DNA of 59,467 bases from a virus. A program made the translations under genes and the position numbers. This document shows, in pieces, positions 8,307 to 18,233 of the stretch (the first letter of the stretch is position 1; every line of letters begins with the position of its first letter). The notes below the pieces were generated by a model that saw only the letters and a list, made by a program, of their open reading frames with translations, was not told where the DNA came from and searched no databases. The stretch lies in IMG/VR virus record IMGVR_UViG_3300040770_000066, positions 1 through 59,467 of that record. The stretch is one strand, 5' to 3'.

Positions 8307-11300
8307 TTAATGACTTACCCAAGATGTGCCATTAAAAAATACAGGACATTTAACCGTTCCTCCTCCTGTTAAAGCTCCTATATAAGTTGGAGCAGTTGCA
8401 TCTGTAACAAAAGCAATGTCTCCCAAAATTCCACTAGGTAAGGTAGCTACTGTGTAACCATTATTAGGACTGTAACCTCCTATAACCTCCCATTTAGTGC
8501 CATTATCAAATAGAGAAATAGCTTGACCCTTTTGTAAAACTAAAGAGACAGAATCTACATTTGTAAATATAACATCTGTTACAGCCCTATTTATAGTTAA
8601 AGAGGATTGACTTTCATTTTTAAAGTAATAAATACCATCATTAATTAATGCCCTGTCAGGCAGTGTAAATACCCCATTAGCACCTCCATTATAAACCCAT
8701 CTGTTAGCTGTTTTGTTTATTATTGTGTTGACTGCAACTGTTTTAGAAAAATTTCTAATATCGCTAGTGTTAAAACTCCTTGACACTTCCCACCATAATG
8801 TCCCATTAGTCATTAATGTAAGTGATGCCTCTGCTTTGTTTTGAAAATCTCCTAAAAGTTCTAGCCTTTGGGATAAAGGTACGGCAGCATCAGCATCTTT
8901 TACTGTAACAGCATTACTGCTAAATCTTATTGTAGTTATTTTATTTTGCCTGCCTCCATCAATACCTTGAATGTCTAAAGTACCTGTGTAATTAAATACA
9001 TCACCTTGATACGGCAAGTATAATATATTTCTAAAAACTCCACCCCCCACATCTGTACTGATTACGTTCGAGTTTGACAAAGCACCCATAGTAGCACTTC
9101 TTGTGTCTGCATTATTTTTAATGACAGAGGCAACATCTTTCTGACTGTCTAAAACAGAGTTATTCGTAGAAGTAGGGTTAAAGAAATTATCTTGAATTGA
9201 GTAAAAAGAGTTTGAATTATTTTGTATTTCCACAATAGGGTTAGTAAAATCAACGGCTGTATTGTTGGTGACTACAGTACCTATATTGGCAGCTCCTAAG
9301 AAAATAAATCTATTAGTAGACGCTAAATTTTGCCCGTCCACTTCGTTTGAAACAATTTTCATTCTTTTAGTACTGTTGAGCCTCACGCCTTTACCGCTTG
9401 TGACTTTCTTCGCAAAATCGTAAAATTCAAAGCCTGTTATCAAGCAACCCTCGCCACCGTCAATATCAAAAACATCCTCGTCGGTGTCGTGTACACGCCC
9501 CCCAAATAGCTTGAAGTCTGACCGTGAAGCGTCTGTGTTTATATTCCACTTAAATAAATTTTCACCAGTAAAAGATACATCATAAGGGCTTCTAACAACT
9601 CCATTTAAATTGTAAATTTTTATCCCCCAATGAGAATTACCACTGAATGTAATGCCATTCTCACCAACTTTCCCCTCGAATTCCATAACTCCCTTAACCG
9701 AGTCTCCACCAATATTTTTGAAATTAGCGGTTTCAGTCCCTCCTGTTTTAGTGTTCCCCGTTAAAAAATTGGCTATCTGCTTGTAACCATAAACAATTCT
9801 TTTATAATTATATCCAAAAATATTTTCGTAATTACTCCAAGAGTTGCGACCAAGTTCTAACACAATACCGTTATCCCATACCCAATTTACAAGGCTATTA
9901 TCTTTATTAACCGTACCTGTATAAGTGTAGGCTGGATTAAAATGAACATCAGAAACTAAATCATTATCTATCATTCCACCAATTCTTATACCTCTGTACA
10001 AAGGATAACCATTAATTTTAGAAACCTTAAGTTGTCCGTGATCTCTCCTTGCATCAACCGCAATATAAGAATTGCCAAAGTTTACATCGTCAATTTTATT
10101 TTCTAATGAGTTTTGCAAAATAACAATAGATGCTGGATAACTTACAGGAGTTAAAGATTGCATTGTTTGTTCTGGATAATTGAAAGATACCCCTTTTATT
10201 CCCGCCCCTTGTTCAAATTTAAAAACAGAATTTGCAGTTGTGTTTTCCCCATCACCTTGCCCAAATTTCACAAAAATTATACTTCCTTTTAAATTTTCCC
10301 ACAAAGAAGTAGTATTATTAAATCTTGGTATATCGTGACCCCCAAAATTAAGGGTTATACCCTGTTTAACGGTTATAGCTGAAAACACAGTTATTTGGGC
10401 AACTATTTTTATTTCGCCAATTTCCCTTGTAAATGCGTAATCAATTGTTTTTTGAATAGCTATTGCATCGTCATTTATTCCATCATATTTAGCACCAAAA
10501 TATTGACAATCTAATTCTGTAAATATTCTTTTAATTCTCTTACCGTCAGCAGTAACTAAAACAGTACCCATATTATCTGGGCTTGTCGTATCTGTTGCAT
10601 CATAATACCAGTTACCCTCTTGTCCTTTGTCTGTGGTGTAAAGATTAATATTTGTTAAGTCCCCTGATAAAAGTCGTATTTCTGATATTGTTCTTTTGTA
10701 TTGTTTTGTGACTTTTTCTTCAATCTGAGCCTGAGTATAATAAGGTGCATTATTAGCACTTGCATTTGTCCCGTAAATAAATGTAATGTAATCTCCTGCA
10801 ACTAAAGCATAATTGACTGTAACTTGAGTTGTTGAAGTAAGTGTGTATTCAAAATTTGCAAAGGACAAGCCAATACCTTGAACCTGGATACCAACTATTG
10901 TAAAATAGGTATTAGGTAAAGTAAAAACTTGTGAACCTCCATTAAATGTGACTTCGTACCTAAGAAACTGTGACTGATCTGAAATGTTAACTTTCAAGTC
11001 TAGTTGACTTTTATTTACCGCTTGTCCTGCTAGTGTAGCATTAGGTACAAGTACTGACCCAGTGAAAGTAGCATTTATAAATTTAACTAGTTTTTTAAAT
11101 GGATTATAAGTAAAAAAGGTATCTTTAAATATAAAGTCATATAGACCTGTATTACCAAAGAAAGGTACCGGAAGGTCATTATCAACATTTGATGTATCAG
11201 TAAGAATTGAAAAAGCTTTTGTAGCAGTTACTGCATTACCTTTTTCTCCTAATTCATAAGCTTGAAAAAAGTTAAAAGAAAGTAAAGAGTAGTCTTTACC

Positions 11301-11555
11301 ATTTCCTACCCATCCATCAGGGTATACAAAGTTAGTAGTAAGTAAGCCAACTTCTTCTTCTTTAGCTTCTCTCCATTCCCATCTAGTTTTTTCCTGTTGA
11401 CAGTATACTTTTAAGCCTTCAAAATAAGTATAAGCTAAATTATTTTCTACTCCTAAATCTGATAACACAGCTTGACTTAAAGCATGTTTCTTAGCATCTA
11501 ATTCAACTTGATGCGCTATTCTTAATCCTCCAGGTATATCACTAGTGTTCCCCAT
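8307..11555 (-). CDS. Tailspike with beta-helix (pectate-lyase-like) fold
   Basis: 1082 aa. Residues 1-300 form the virion-binding part, rich in short beta repeats. At about residue 355 begins the phrase FGAKYDGINDDAIAIQKTID, the classical start of phage right-handed beta-helix depolymerases and pectate-lyase-like tailspikes. The following 450 residues have many short hydrophobic turns with asparagine ladders. The C-terminus (GDIAFVTDATAPTYIG, then FFNGTSWVSH) is a common fibre tip. It probably binds or degrades host capsule. Its start shares one base with the stop of the preceding gene (TAATG), indicating coupling. Confidence 0.85.
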   Translation of the reverse strand: MGNTSDIPGGLRIAHQVELDAKKHALSQAVLSDLGVENNLAYTYFEGLKVYCQQEKTRWEWREAKEEEVGLLTTNFVYPDGWVGNGKDYSLLSFNFFQAYELGEKGNAVTATKAFSILTDTSNVDNDLPVPFFGNTGLYDFIFKDTFFTYNPFKKLVKFINATFTGSVLVPNATLAGQAVNKSQLDLKVNISDQSQFLRYEVTFNGGSQVFTLPNTYFTIVGIQVQGIGLSFANFEYTLTSTTQVTVNYALVAGDYITFIYGTNASANNAPYYTQAQIEEKVTKQYKRTISEIRLLSGDLTNINLYTTDKGQEGNWYYDATDTTSPDNMGTVLVTADGKRIKRIFTELDCQYFGAKYDGINDDAIAIQKTIDYAFTREIGEIKIVAQITVFSAITVKQGITLNFGGHDIPRFNNTTSLWENLKGSIIFVKFGQGDGENTTANSVFKFEQGAGIKGVSFNYPEQTMQSLTPVSYPASIVILQNSLENKIDDVNFGNSYIAVDARRDHGQLKVSKINGYPLYRGIRIGGMIDNDLVSDVHFNPAYTYTGTVNKDNSLVNWVWDNGIVLELGRNSWSNYENIFGYNYKRIVYGYKQIANFLTGNTKTGGTETANFKNIGGDSVKGVMEFEGKVGENGITFSGNSHWGIKIYNLNGVVRSPYDVSFTGENLFKWNINTDASRSDFKLFGGRVHDTDEDVFDIDGGEGCLITGFEFYDFAKKVTSGKGVRLNSTKRMKIVSNEVDGQNLASTNRFIFLGAANIGTVVTNNTAVDFTNPIVEIQNNSNSFYSIQDNFFNPTSTNNSVLDSQKDVASVIKNNADTRSATMGALSNSNVISTDVGGGVFRNILYLPYQGDVFNYTGTLDIQGIDGGRQNKITTIRFSSNAVTVKDADAAVPLSQRLELLGDFQNKAEASLTLMTNGTLWWEVSRSFNTSDIRNFSKTVAVNTIINKTANRWVYNGGANGVFTLPDRALINDGIYYFKNESQSSLTINRAVTDVIFTNVDSVSLVLQKGQAISLFDNGTKWEVIGGYSPNNGYTVATLPSGILGDIAFVTDATAPTYIGALTGGGTVKCPVFFNGTSWVSH

Positions 11556-12574
11556 TATATGTTAAGGTTTTTGATTTTAAAAAATATATTACTAAAACTG
11601 TAATTGGCTTTAGAAACAAATAAAATTGTTTTAGTTGTAGGGTTGTAAATTTTATCAAACTGTGCAGTCACATTGTTGTTGAGCGAGTCGTACAAAGCAA
11701 AACTATCACTTAAAGCTCCTTTAATAACAAAAGCAGCTTTAGCTATATTAGAGTAATTGATAGTTTTTCCTATGCTAAAATTCTTTAAAGTATCTTTATC
11801 TTTAGAAGCTAAGTAAATATCTGTAAGAGGTGCTAAAACATTATTAATAGTTTCAGTTGAAGTAAGTAGCTGCCAGTAGTAAATATCAATACCTGTAGTA
11901 GTAACTGTTTCAGTGTTAGGTACAATTATACCTATACTGTTAAGACAAGTTATAACATCAGCAGCATTATATTTAGCTTTAACATAAGACACCTCTTCTG
12001 GGTCTTTTGCTGCTACTAAATCTGTGTAATAAAAAGATAAATAGTGAGCACCTACAGTTTGTATAACTAAAGGAGATACATTACCTTGTCCGTACACTAA
12101 GTTTTCACTAAGGTATTTAGTTGTTTTATTAATGATTACATCATTTAAATTAAGGTTTAGACTTTCAAAATATTCATTATAAATAGGACTTTGTAAGTAT
12201 GCATAATTTAAGACAGCTATTAATAAAGATAATTGAAGTTTAGGGTCTTCACATTTATCACAACTTCCACATTCTTTACAAGTGATTTCTTTTATTTTGC
12301 TAATAATAGTTTGTAGTAAAGTAGGAAAGTATTTAATTTTAATAGGTTCCGCAGTATTATTAACAGCAGTTATATCTAATTGATAAGTACCATCAAAGTT
12401 ACCTAAAGATAAAGTTGAGGTAGCACTTGGTAAAATAACACCTGAAGTTATTACACTAGGCACACTGTTCACTACTCTAGAAATAGAGTAATTAATAGAT
12501 ATACTTCCAATGTTTTTTAAGGTATACACATCTTTATACTTTAAGAAAATGTAATCTACTGTAGATATAAGCAT
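11555..12574 (-). CDS. Putative tail protein with cysteine knuckle
   Basis: 339 aa. The N-terminal 90 residues are beta-rich. A cysteine cluster CKECGSCDKC at about residues 97-106 could bind zinc or iron. The remainder is mixed alpha/beta with no enzyme motif. It is the first gene of a run leading into the tailspike and fibre genes, has its own TAnnTTTG box upstream, and ends with a one-base overlap with the tailspike. It may be the adaptor on which the tailspike assembles. This is inference from gene order. Confidence 0.6.
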   Translation of the reverse strand: MLISTVDYIFLKYKDVYTLKNIGSISINYSISRVVNSVPSVITSGVILPSATSTLSLGNFDGTYQLDITAVNNTAEPIKIKYFPTLLQTIISKIKEITCKECGSCDKCEDPKLQLSLLIAVLNYAYLQSPIYNEYFESLNLNLNDVIINKTTKYLSENLVYGQGNVSPLVIQTVGAHYLSFYYTDLVAAKDPEEVSYVKAKYNAADVITCLNSIGIIVPNTETVTTTGIDIYYWQLLTSTETINNVLAPLTDIYLASKDKDTLKNFSIGKTINYSNIAKAAFVIKGALSDSFALYDSLNNNVTAQFDKIYNPTTKTILFVSKANYSFSNIFFKIKNLNI

Positions 12575-12594
12575 AGCAAAGCATTTATTTCAGC

Positions 12595-12602
12595 CAAATG
12601 TA
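12595..12602 (-). promoter_or_regulatory. TAnnTTTG promoter box for the tail gene run
   Basis: The minus strand reads TACATTTG 20 nt before the start codon at 12574. It follows directly after a terminator hairpin (12609-12645), the expected layout of a new transcription unit. Confidence 0.5.
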
Positions 12603-12608
12603 CAAAAT

Positions 12609-12645
12609 AAAAAAACACCTTTATATAAAATAAAGATGTTTTTTA
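12609..12645 (-). terminator. Intrinsic terminator after the gene at 12665-13867
   Basis: The stem AAAAACACCTTTAT pairs with ATAAAGATGTTTTT (one internal mismatch), with runs of T/A on both sides. On the minus strand it lies 20 nt after the stop at 12665, ending the transcript of the abundant-type structural gene before the next promoter. Confidence 0.75.
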
Positions 12646-12664
12646 ATATATAATTATTTAAGTA

Positions 12665-13867
12665 TTATGCAATACCATCAACTGCAGCAGAAGTTGGGTT
12701 AGCTTCTACTACTGTAGGACCTACATTAGCAGCAGCAGCATCATCAGCCAAAGGCTCAAAAGCACCACCAGCAACTATAGCATCTAACAAAGTAGCTACA
12801 CTACCTCTAGTTACAGTTTCTGTTGAAGGGATAGCAAAGAAAGTACTTAAAGTATTCTCATATTCTAACCATCCACTAGCAGACTTAACGAAATACTCTA
12901 AAGCAAATTGGTCATACTTAATGGCATCAATTGCTAAATAAAGAATATCTCCTTTTGCAGTACCTGTAGTTTCAGATAACACATATGGTCCACTCCCATT
13001 GTAAGAAGAAGAATGATATTCTTTCTGCTTAACATTTGTTCCAGAACCTTCTTCATAAGCTAATTCTTGTGTAGTAGAAATCACTACTGCAGAATTAAAT
13101 CCTTCAACTGCAGATACTGTAATATTAGTCTCTACAAATTTATGGAAGCCTAAGTTGATTTGGAAATTAGCTCCTACTTTAACTGGTGCACTTTGTAAAG
13201 TAAAGTCTGAGTAGACTTTAGCTGAAGCTGCAGCAGTCAAGTTAAATACAATTAATCTATCTACATCAGCTAAAGTCATAGTAGCTCCTGTAGCATAATC
13301 TGCTGAAGTTCCATGAGTAATAATAGTTAATGGTTGTCTTGCTACAAACTTAGCTGAAAGCATACCTGTTTCATCTAAAGATACTTCAGCTACTAAAAGC
13401 TTAGTTAGTACATTAGCATCAACTGCTCCTTCAGGAGTTCTCACTACGAAAGATTTAGTAAAAGTATTTTGACCTTGGATATTAGAAATCTTAGAGTTTC
13501 TGAACTCTACTTTAATTCCGTAATCTGTATCTCCTACAATTCCATAAGCACCTACTTTTACAATCTTAGGTCTTCCCGCAGAATGAGCTCTAAAAGTGTA
13601 AGCAGTAATACCTGCTTTTTGAATATTTTGTCCTGCTGAAGTTCTAATGTCTCCTAAAGCACCTGTTCCCATAGTGTCAATTCCTACTGCAAAGTAGAAG
13701 TCTCTAGACATAGGAGAAGTAGCAGGCCCAATAGATAAACCAGTGTTTACATCAAAAGCCCCTATTTGACCTACGGCCAAAGAAGAGATGTCTGCGCCAG
13801 CACCTAGAACAGCTTGGTTTCCTTTAGTTACAAGAACTTGGAACACGTCATTGTTTCTATTACTCAT
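12665..13867 (-). CDS. Virion structural protein (possible head accessory or tail protein)
   Basis: 400 aa, acidic and alanine/valine-rich, beta-strand rich, with no membrane segment. The N-terminus (VLVTKGNQAVLGAGADISSL, then VGQIGAFD) is a typical start of phage virion proteins. It has a dedicated terminator directly downstream and lies just after connector-type genes. These features fit an abundant virion component such as a head decoration or tail-tube protein. I cannot separate these options from sequence alone. Confidence 0.65.
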   Translation of the reverse strand: MSNRNNDVFQVLVTKGNQAVLGAGADISSLAVGQIGAFDVNTGLSIGPATSPMSRDFYFAVGIDTMGTGALGDIRTSAGQNIQKAGITAYTFRAHSAGRPKIVKVGAYGIVGDTDYGIKVEFRNSKISNIQGQNTFTKSFVVRTPEGAVDANVLTKLLVAEVSLDETGMLSAKFVARQPLTIITHGTSADYATGATMTLADVDRLIVFNLTAAASAKVYSDFTLQSAPVKVGANFQINLGFHKFVETNITVSAVEGFNSAVVISTTQELAYEEGSGTNVKQKEYHSSSYNGSGPYVLSETTGTAKGDILYLAIDAIKYDQFALEYFVKSASGWLEYENTLSTFFAIPSTETVTRGSVATLLDAIVAGGAFEPLADDAAAANVGPTVVEANPTSAAVDGIA

Positions 13868-13883
13868 AATAATACGTTTTTAA

Positions 13884-14588
13884 TTAGATAATTTGATTAA
13901 AATTCAATTTGTTCAGTTTTACCTGATAATCAGAAGTTTGAATTTCCGAAGATGCAAGCATTACAGCAATATCAACAATTTCCCTGTGAGTATGGTCTGG
14001 AAGTTCACAATTTACAGAGCCAATTAAGGCTACTCCAGGAGACAACTCATATCCACCGACTCTGAAATCTTCAGCATTGTGCATATAACTAGTCTTGCGT
14101 ATATAGGTAATACTAACATTATTAACAGTAAATGTACCATCAGTAAACACCTTCAATCCATCAGAATTAAATACAGCATTAACTTCTCTCCATTCAAAGG
14201 AAGACTTATCGAAGACACTGTCTTCAGCTTCATCATCATGTTGAATAATAACTAATTTAGCTTTATTATTCAAACATTTTCCTTTACTTATAGTAGCCTT
14301 ACCTGCTACATAATATCTATATGTAGTAGGTAAAACCCCTGTTCCAGTCATAGAATTTGGGACTATTAAAGAGGTTACAACAATAGACCTAATGTCTTCT
14401 GTACTTCTTTGACTAGTTTCAAAACCTAAACTACCTTTTTTCCTAGGTTCTGCAATTAATTTTACAAAGATTTCTTCAGCTTCATTTAAGTATAGGTCAA
14501 TCTCAGGCACAAGAATATTTCTATTCTTTTGACTATCAACCTTGTTGAATTTTCTTTTAAAATCATAATGCATCTCCTTGATTGTCAT
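13884..14588 (-). CDS. Head-tail connector or ring protein (crAss-like)
   Basis: 234 aa. The N-terminus (MTIKEMHYDFKRKFNKVDSQ, then a helix with LYLNEAEEIFVKLI) is a recognisable start of a conserved crAss-like structural protein located after the capsid gene. Position two genes after the capsid gene fits a ring or adaptor below the portal. The protein is mixed helix and strand and lacks enzyme motifs. It lies 5 nt from the upstream gene. Confidence 0.65.
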   Translation of the reverse strand: MTIKEMHYDFKRKFNKVDSQKNRNILVPEIDLYLNEAEEIFVKLIAEPRKKGSLGFETSQRSTEDIRSIVVTSLIVPNSMTGTGVLPTTYRYYVAGKATISKGKCLNNKAKLVIIQHDDEAEDSVFDKSSFEWREVNAVFNSDGLKVFTDGTFTVNNVSITYIRKTSYMHNAEDFRVGGYELSPGVALIGSVNCELPDHTHREIVDIAVMLASSEIQTSDYQVKLNKLNFNQII

Positions 14589-14593
14589 ATCTC

Positions 14594-15394
14594 TTAGTTA
14601 TTAGCTTGTGATAAAAGAACTAATTTTAAGTCTTGATTTTCATCTTCAGAAAGATACTTAGCCACTTCTAACTCATCTATTCCTAGTAAGGAATCCATGT
14701 GCATGATTTTGTGACCTTCTTTTCTTAAGATACTTTTCTGTAAACATTCTAGAACTAAAGCATAGTTAGTAACTTCTTTTTTATCCATATTTAAATGTCT
14801 TAAGAAAGAATCTGCATCTTTAGTAATAATCTTGTCTAGAGCCACTTCAACAAAAGATGAGCTTTGACCTTTTAGGTTTTTACCATCTATAATCATAATT
14901 AGCTCAATTTTCTTATCAACAGATAATTTAGATGCTTCAACAATAGCCTTAGTTTTTGTGGCAACTTTACTTGCTACAATATCAGCTTCTTCTGACTCAT
15001 CAAAAAGTACGTGTGTTGCTTCAGGATAAAGACCTTCATTATAGTCTGACATTGAGTTAGCAATGTATTTACTTGCTCTCATAATCTTAACCTTAATAAA
15101 GTTTAAAGGTAAACTTACATCAAAAAACATAGTGTTGTTTTCTAATTTAAACATACTCATGTTTGAATCCCAAAAAGGATGTGGAACTTCAGAGTCAAAG
15201 TTATCTGACAAATCATACTTAATTCCTTTAGCTTTTAAATCTTTTATGTCTGCAACGGATAGACCTGTAGAGTACTTCATTGTCTCTGTGTCCACTAATG
15301 CTTGCATTTTCTTTGGCCTTGTGAAAGACTCACTGCCTACTTTTCCGTGCCATTTTTTGACTTCGATAGGTCTTACTTCTACTAATGTGCTCAT
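14594..15394 (-). CDS. Conserved structural protein following the capsid gene
   Basis: 266 aa. Contains PHPFWDSNMSMFKLENNTMF and a C-terminal helical half (residues 140-260) with many lysines and glutamates. In crAss-like genomes a conserved structural protein of this size follows the capsid gene, which supports a head or head-completion role. A TAnnTTTG box 26 nt upstream and a terminator beyond it make this the first gene of a new unit with 13884-14588 and 12665-13867. Confidence 0.6.
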   Translation of the reverse strand: MSTLVEVRPIEVKKWHGKVGSESFTRPKKMQALVDTETMKYSTGLSVADIKDLKAKGIKYDLSDNFDSEVPHPFWDSNMSMFKLENNTMFFDVSLPLNFIKVKIMRASKYIANSMSDYNEGLYPEATHVLFDESEEADIVASKVATKTKAIVEASKLSVDKKIELIMIIDGKNLKGQSSSFVEVALDKIITKDADSFLRHLNMDKKEVTNYALVLECLQKSILRKEGHKIMHMDSLLGIDELEVAKYLSEDENQDLKLVLLSQANN

Positions 15395-15419
15395 AATTTT
15401 TCTTTTTAATTATTTTAAG

Positions 15420-15427
15420 CAAATATA
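15420..15427 (-). promoter_or_regulatory. TAnnTTTG promoter box downstream of the capsid gene
   Basis: The minus strand reads TATATTTG, ending 26 nt before the start codon at 15394 and just after the capsid terminator. It fits the Bacteroidota -7 consensus. Confidence 0.5.
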
Positions 15428-15445
15428 AATGTTTTAATTAAATAA

Positions 15446-15473
15446 AACTACCTTAAAATTAATTAAGGTAGTT
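15446..15473 (-). terminator. Intrinsic terminator after the major capsid gene
   Basis: Perfect 11-bp stem AACTACCTTAA / TTAAGGTAGTT with a 6-nt loop, followed on the minus strand by a T-rich stretch. It lies 17 nt after the capsid stop at 15490. A dedicated terminator fits a highly expressed gene. Confidence 0.85.
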
Positions 15474-15489
15474 CTTTATTTATCTACTA

Positions 15490-16947
15490 TTAGTTTCTTG
15501 ATAAAATCAATTCACCACATTTAGTTACATCTTCAATATGGATTCCTCCAGATTTTCCAACGTGCATTTCATAGTAATCTCCAGCATGTGCAGAAGAACC
15601 ACCATTTTTAGGACCATAAGGACCATACATACCTTCAACATAAGTGAAGCTGAAACCATCTTTCTTGTTCATAATTTTCAAGTTAGATTTTTTACCTTCT
15701 CCTGAGAAGTCTAAGAATGTAATTCTTTGAGACTCAATTGGGAATCCAGTTACTTCATCAATCTCAAAGTTGATTTCTCTATCATCATAAAGAGGATTGT
15801 GGATCAATTCCAAAGATGCTCCATTTGCCATGTTGTATCTTACAAATTGGTACCCAGCTTCTAATGCATTTGTATGCACATCAGACTGTACTTTGTTTGT
15901 ATAAACTTCAACATTTTTAATGAAAGAAGATTTAGCTTGCCAGTCTTGGATAGCTCTGTGGAATTGTAACATTCCGTATTCTCCTGTGTATCCTTTGATT
16001 TGTCTTCCTTTTCCAGGTTTAACTCTAGAATAGAAAATATCTTGCAAGTACTCTTCAATTAACTTAGCAGTCAATATAGAATATCTGTGTTGATGAGAAT
16101 CTTCCAATTGTTCTTGGATTCCAGGACCCATTCTTACAGGTCTACCATTTGCACCAAGTACAGTTTCAGCAGATCTAGAATACCAGTAACCTCTTTCAAT
16201 TTCTCTGTACCATTGAATCCAGTATTCAACTTCAGCATAACGCATCCAGCTGTTGTGATATGTACCTTTTGAATCAGGAATAGCTACAGCTAAAACTTCA
16301 GTAGAAGCATAGTCAGTAATTCTGTATTCTTTTCTGTACTTAGACATTTTGTTTCTGAAAGCAATTGGCATACTAAATACAGTAGAACCTGATTGCTCAG
16401 CAGCTTCCTCGTATTGAGAGAATAATTTACCCCATTGTTGTCCAGGTTTCAAGTACTTAATAGGCATAAATGCTTGTGGATCATCAGAGTTCATTCTTAC
16501 AGTATAAACTGTACCATCCCCTGATTTTTGACCTTGATTTTGAATCCTTACTTGGTATTTCTTGTTAGAAGTACCTGGGAAAATAACATCCCCTGGAAGA
16601 TACCAGTTTTCATCCAATTTAATTTTGAATGTTTTTCTAAATTTTCCTGGAGTTACATTTGTAGTTGGTTCTACATTTGAAATAACAACTAGAGGTCTAG
16701 TGTTAGCTCCTTTCAATTCCCATTCCCATTCTGTAGCAGCAATAGTTTCCTCTGTTCTTGGACTACCCATTAAGGTAGAACTGATAGGATTATCAGAGTA
16801 ATAGTTTTGTGCTGAAAACAATTTGTCCATTTCTCCTATCAATCTGTGTGGTTTTGCAAGTAAAGCTTTCCCTAAGTGAGACTGCTCAGTCATATTTGCA
16901 TTCCACTCCATCTCTTTGATAATGAGTTTATTTCCTAATGTAGCCAT
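15490..16947 (-). CDS. Major capsid protein (crAss-like, HK97 fold expected)
   Basis: 485 aa, the usual length for crAss-like capsid proteins. Recognisable segments are KEMEWNANMTEQSHLGKALL at the N-terminus, REIERGYWYSRSAETVLG in the middle and GYTGEYGMLQFHRAIQDWQ about two thirds along, all close to what I know of Crassvirales capsid proteins. It sits between the acidic 391-aa protein and head-completion genes. It begins 27 nt after the upstream stop without its own visible promoter and has a strong terminator downstream. Assembly of the icosahedral shell is known for the family; the fold here is inferred. Confidence 0.85.
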   Translation of the reverse strand: MATLGNKLIIKEMEWNANMTEQSHLGKALLAKPHRLIGEMDKLFSAQNYYSDNPISSTLMGSPRTEETIAATEWEWELKGANTRPLVVISNVEPTTNVTPGKFRKTFKIKLDENWYLPGDVIFPGTSNKKYQVRIQNQGQKSGDGTVYTVRMNSDDPQAFMPIKYLKPGQQWGKLFSQYEEAAEQSGSTVFSMPIAFRNKMSKYRKEYRITDYASTEVLAVAIPDSKGTYHNSWMRYAEVEYWIQWYREIERGYWYSRSAETVLGANGRPVRMGPGIQEQLEDSHQHRYSILTAKLIEEYLQDIFYSRVKPGKGRQIKGYTGEYGMLQFHRAIQDWQAKSSFIKNVEVYTNKVQSDVHTNALEAGYQFVRYNMANGASLELIHNPLYDDREINFEIDEVTGFPIESQRITFLDFSGEGKKSNLKIMNKKDGFSFTYVEGMYGPYGPKNGGSSAHAGDYYEMHVGKSGGIHIEDVTKCGELILSRN

Positions 16948-16974
16948 AGTTATTTACATTTTTAATTAGTAATA

Positions 16975-18150
16975 TTAGTCTAGTAAATCTGCTAGAGATT
17001 TCTTTTGTTTTTGTGAACTTGCCGAAGACCCTTTTAAATTTATTTTATCTGAGTTCTCTATACTAGCTTGAGTTTTCTTAGAGAAGTCTGTTATTGTTTT
17101 ATTGCTTATAGAACTGAAATCAAAATCACTATTAATAATTTTAGCTAATCCTATTAATTTTGCTTCATCTCCTAGTATTGCAAATAAGTCAGCTTGGAAC
17201 TTACTTACTGTAGTACCATTTTGAAGAGGAACTTTTAAATCTGCAATATAACTAGGAAGACTTTCTTTATCTTTCTTGTTAATTACAATGCCTTTAAAGT
17301 TCTCTACTGAACTAAGATGGCTAGATAGTTTCTCTTTGTATTCTTTGGCTACTCTTTTATTCTTTACTTTATTAGCTTCGTTTTCAGCTATACCTGCTTT
17401 TCTTTCTGTTTCCTGCTTAGCTAATAATTTCTTATAAGCCTTAGTAGAATAGTTTTCTAATTTACCACTGTCTCTTAAAAAATCTATTTGTGCAGCAATA
17501 TCTTCTTCATCATATTCTTGAGACTGTAGGTCTAAAGTAACAGCTATAATTTGGTTAGCTTCTTCAGACATATCACTATCTTTATCTAAACCTGTTCTTG
17601 CATGAGAAGACATTTTAGAAAGCAATTCTGTAACATTTCCTCCTTGAGAAGCAAACTTTACTAAATCTTTAACTGCATCAGGAAGGTCTTTAATTATATC
17701 TGCAACTCCATCTTGAATAGAATCTTCCCAGCTACCCTCCAATATTTCCTGTGCTAAATCCTCAGTCATTTCAGCACCTTCTTCTAATTCGTAAGATACT
17801 AAACCTTTTTCTTTTAAGAACTCTATAGTACTCATACTACTCACTTTTGCAGCAGGCTCTTTCTTTTCTTCTTTATCTTTCTTCTTATCTTTTATAGGTA
17901 AGTCATCTACATCATCATCATCATCATCGTCTTCATTACTAGAAACATCAAATTCTTTAAACTGGTCATCAGTTGCTTTATCTTCAGCTTTTTCTGCTTT
18001 GATAGTTTCTTCTTTATCTTCAGTAACTTTATCTTCAGTTACTTTTTCTACTATTTCTTCAGCGGTAAGCACTTCAACTTCTTGTTTTTCTCCAAAAAAG
18101 TCATGTGAATTACTATCAAATCCTCCGAAGTTGTCTAATGTTTTACTCAT
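16975..18150 (-). CDS. Acidic protein upstream of capsid gene, probable scaffold or head-assembly protein
   Basis: 391 aa. Residues 25-105 are extremely acidic and low-complexity (a run of EDDDDDDDVDDLP, preceded by repeated TEDK). The rest is helical and charged with coiled-coil potential. Position between portal and capsid genes plus this composition is the usual signature of a scaffolding protein, but no protease gene is seen nearby. The C-terminus (SLADLLD) is a short amphipathic helix that may contact the capsid protein. A TAnnTTTG box lies only 7 nt before the start. Confidence 0.6.
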   Translation of the reverse strand: MSKTLDNFGGFDSNSHDFFGEKQEVEVLTAEEIVEKVTEDKVTEDKEETIKAEKAEDKATDDQFKEFDVSSNEDDDDDDDVDDLPIKDKKKDKEEKKEPAAKVSSMSTIEFLKEKGLVSYELEEGAEMTEDLAQEILEGSWEDSIQDGVADIIKDLPDAVKDLVKFASQGGNVTELLSKMSSHARTGLDKDSDMSEEANQIIAVTLDLQSQEYDEEDIAAQIDFLRDSGKLENYSTKAYKKLLAKQETERKAGIAENEANKVKNKRVAKEYKEKLSSHLSSVENFKGIVINKKDKESLPSYIADLKVPLQNGTTVSKFQADLFAILGDEAKLIGLAKIINSDFDFSSISNKTITDFSKKTQASIENSDKINLKGSSASSQKQKKSLADLLD

Positions 18151-18157
18151 AATGGTA

Positions 18158-18165
18158 CAAATTTA
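18158..18165 (-). promoter_or_regulatory. TAnnTTTG promoter box before the scaffold-like and capsid genes
   Basis: The minus strand reads TAAATTTG. The start codon at 18150 begins 7 nt after its last base, so transcription would begin at or next to the ATG. A TTG about 21 nt upstream could be the -33 element. This unit would drive the scaffold-like and capsid genes. Confidence 0.5.
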
Positions 18166-18233
18166 AGTTTAATTATTTATAAATTGCAAGTTTAATTCTT
18201 TACTTGACTTAATTAAAGAGTAATAGCTATTTC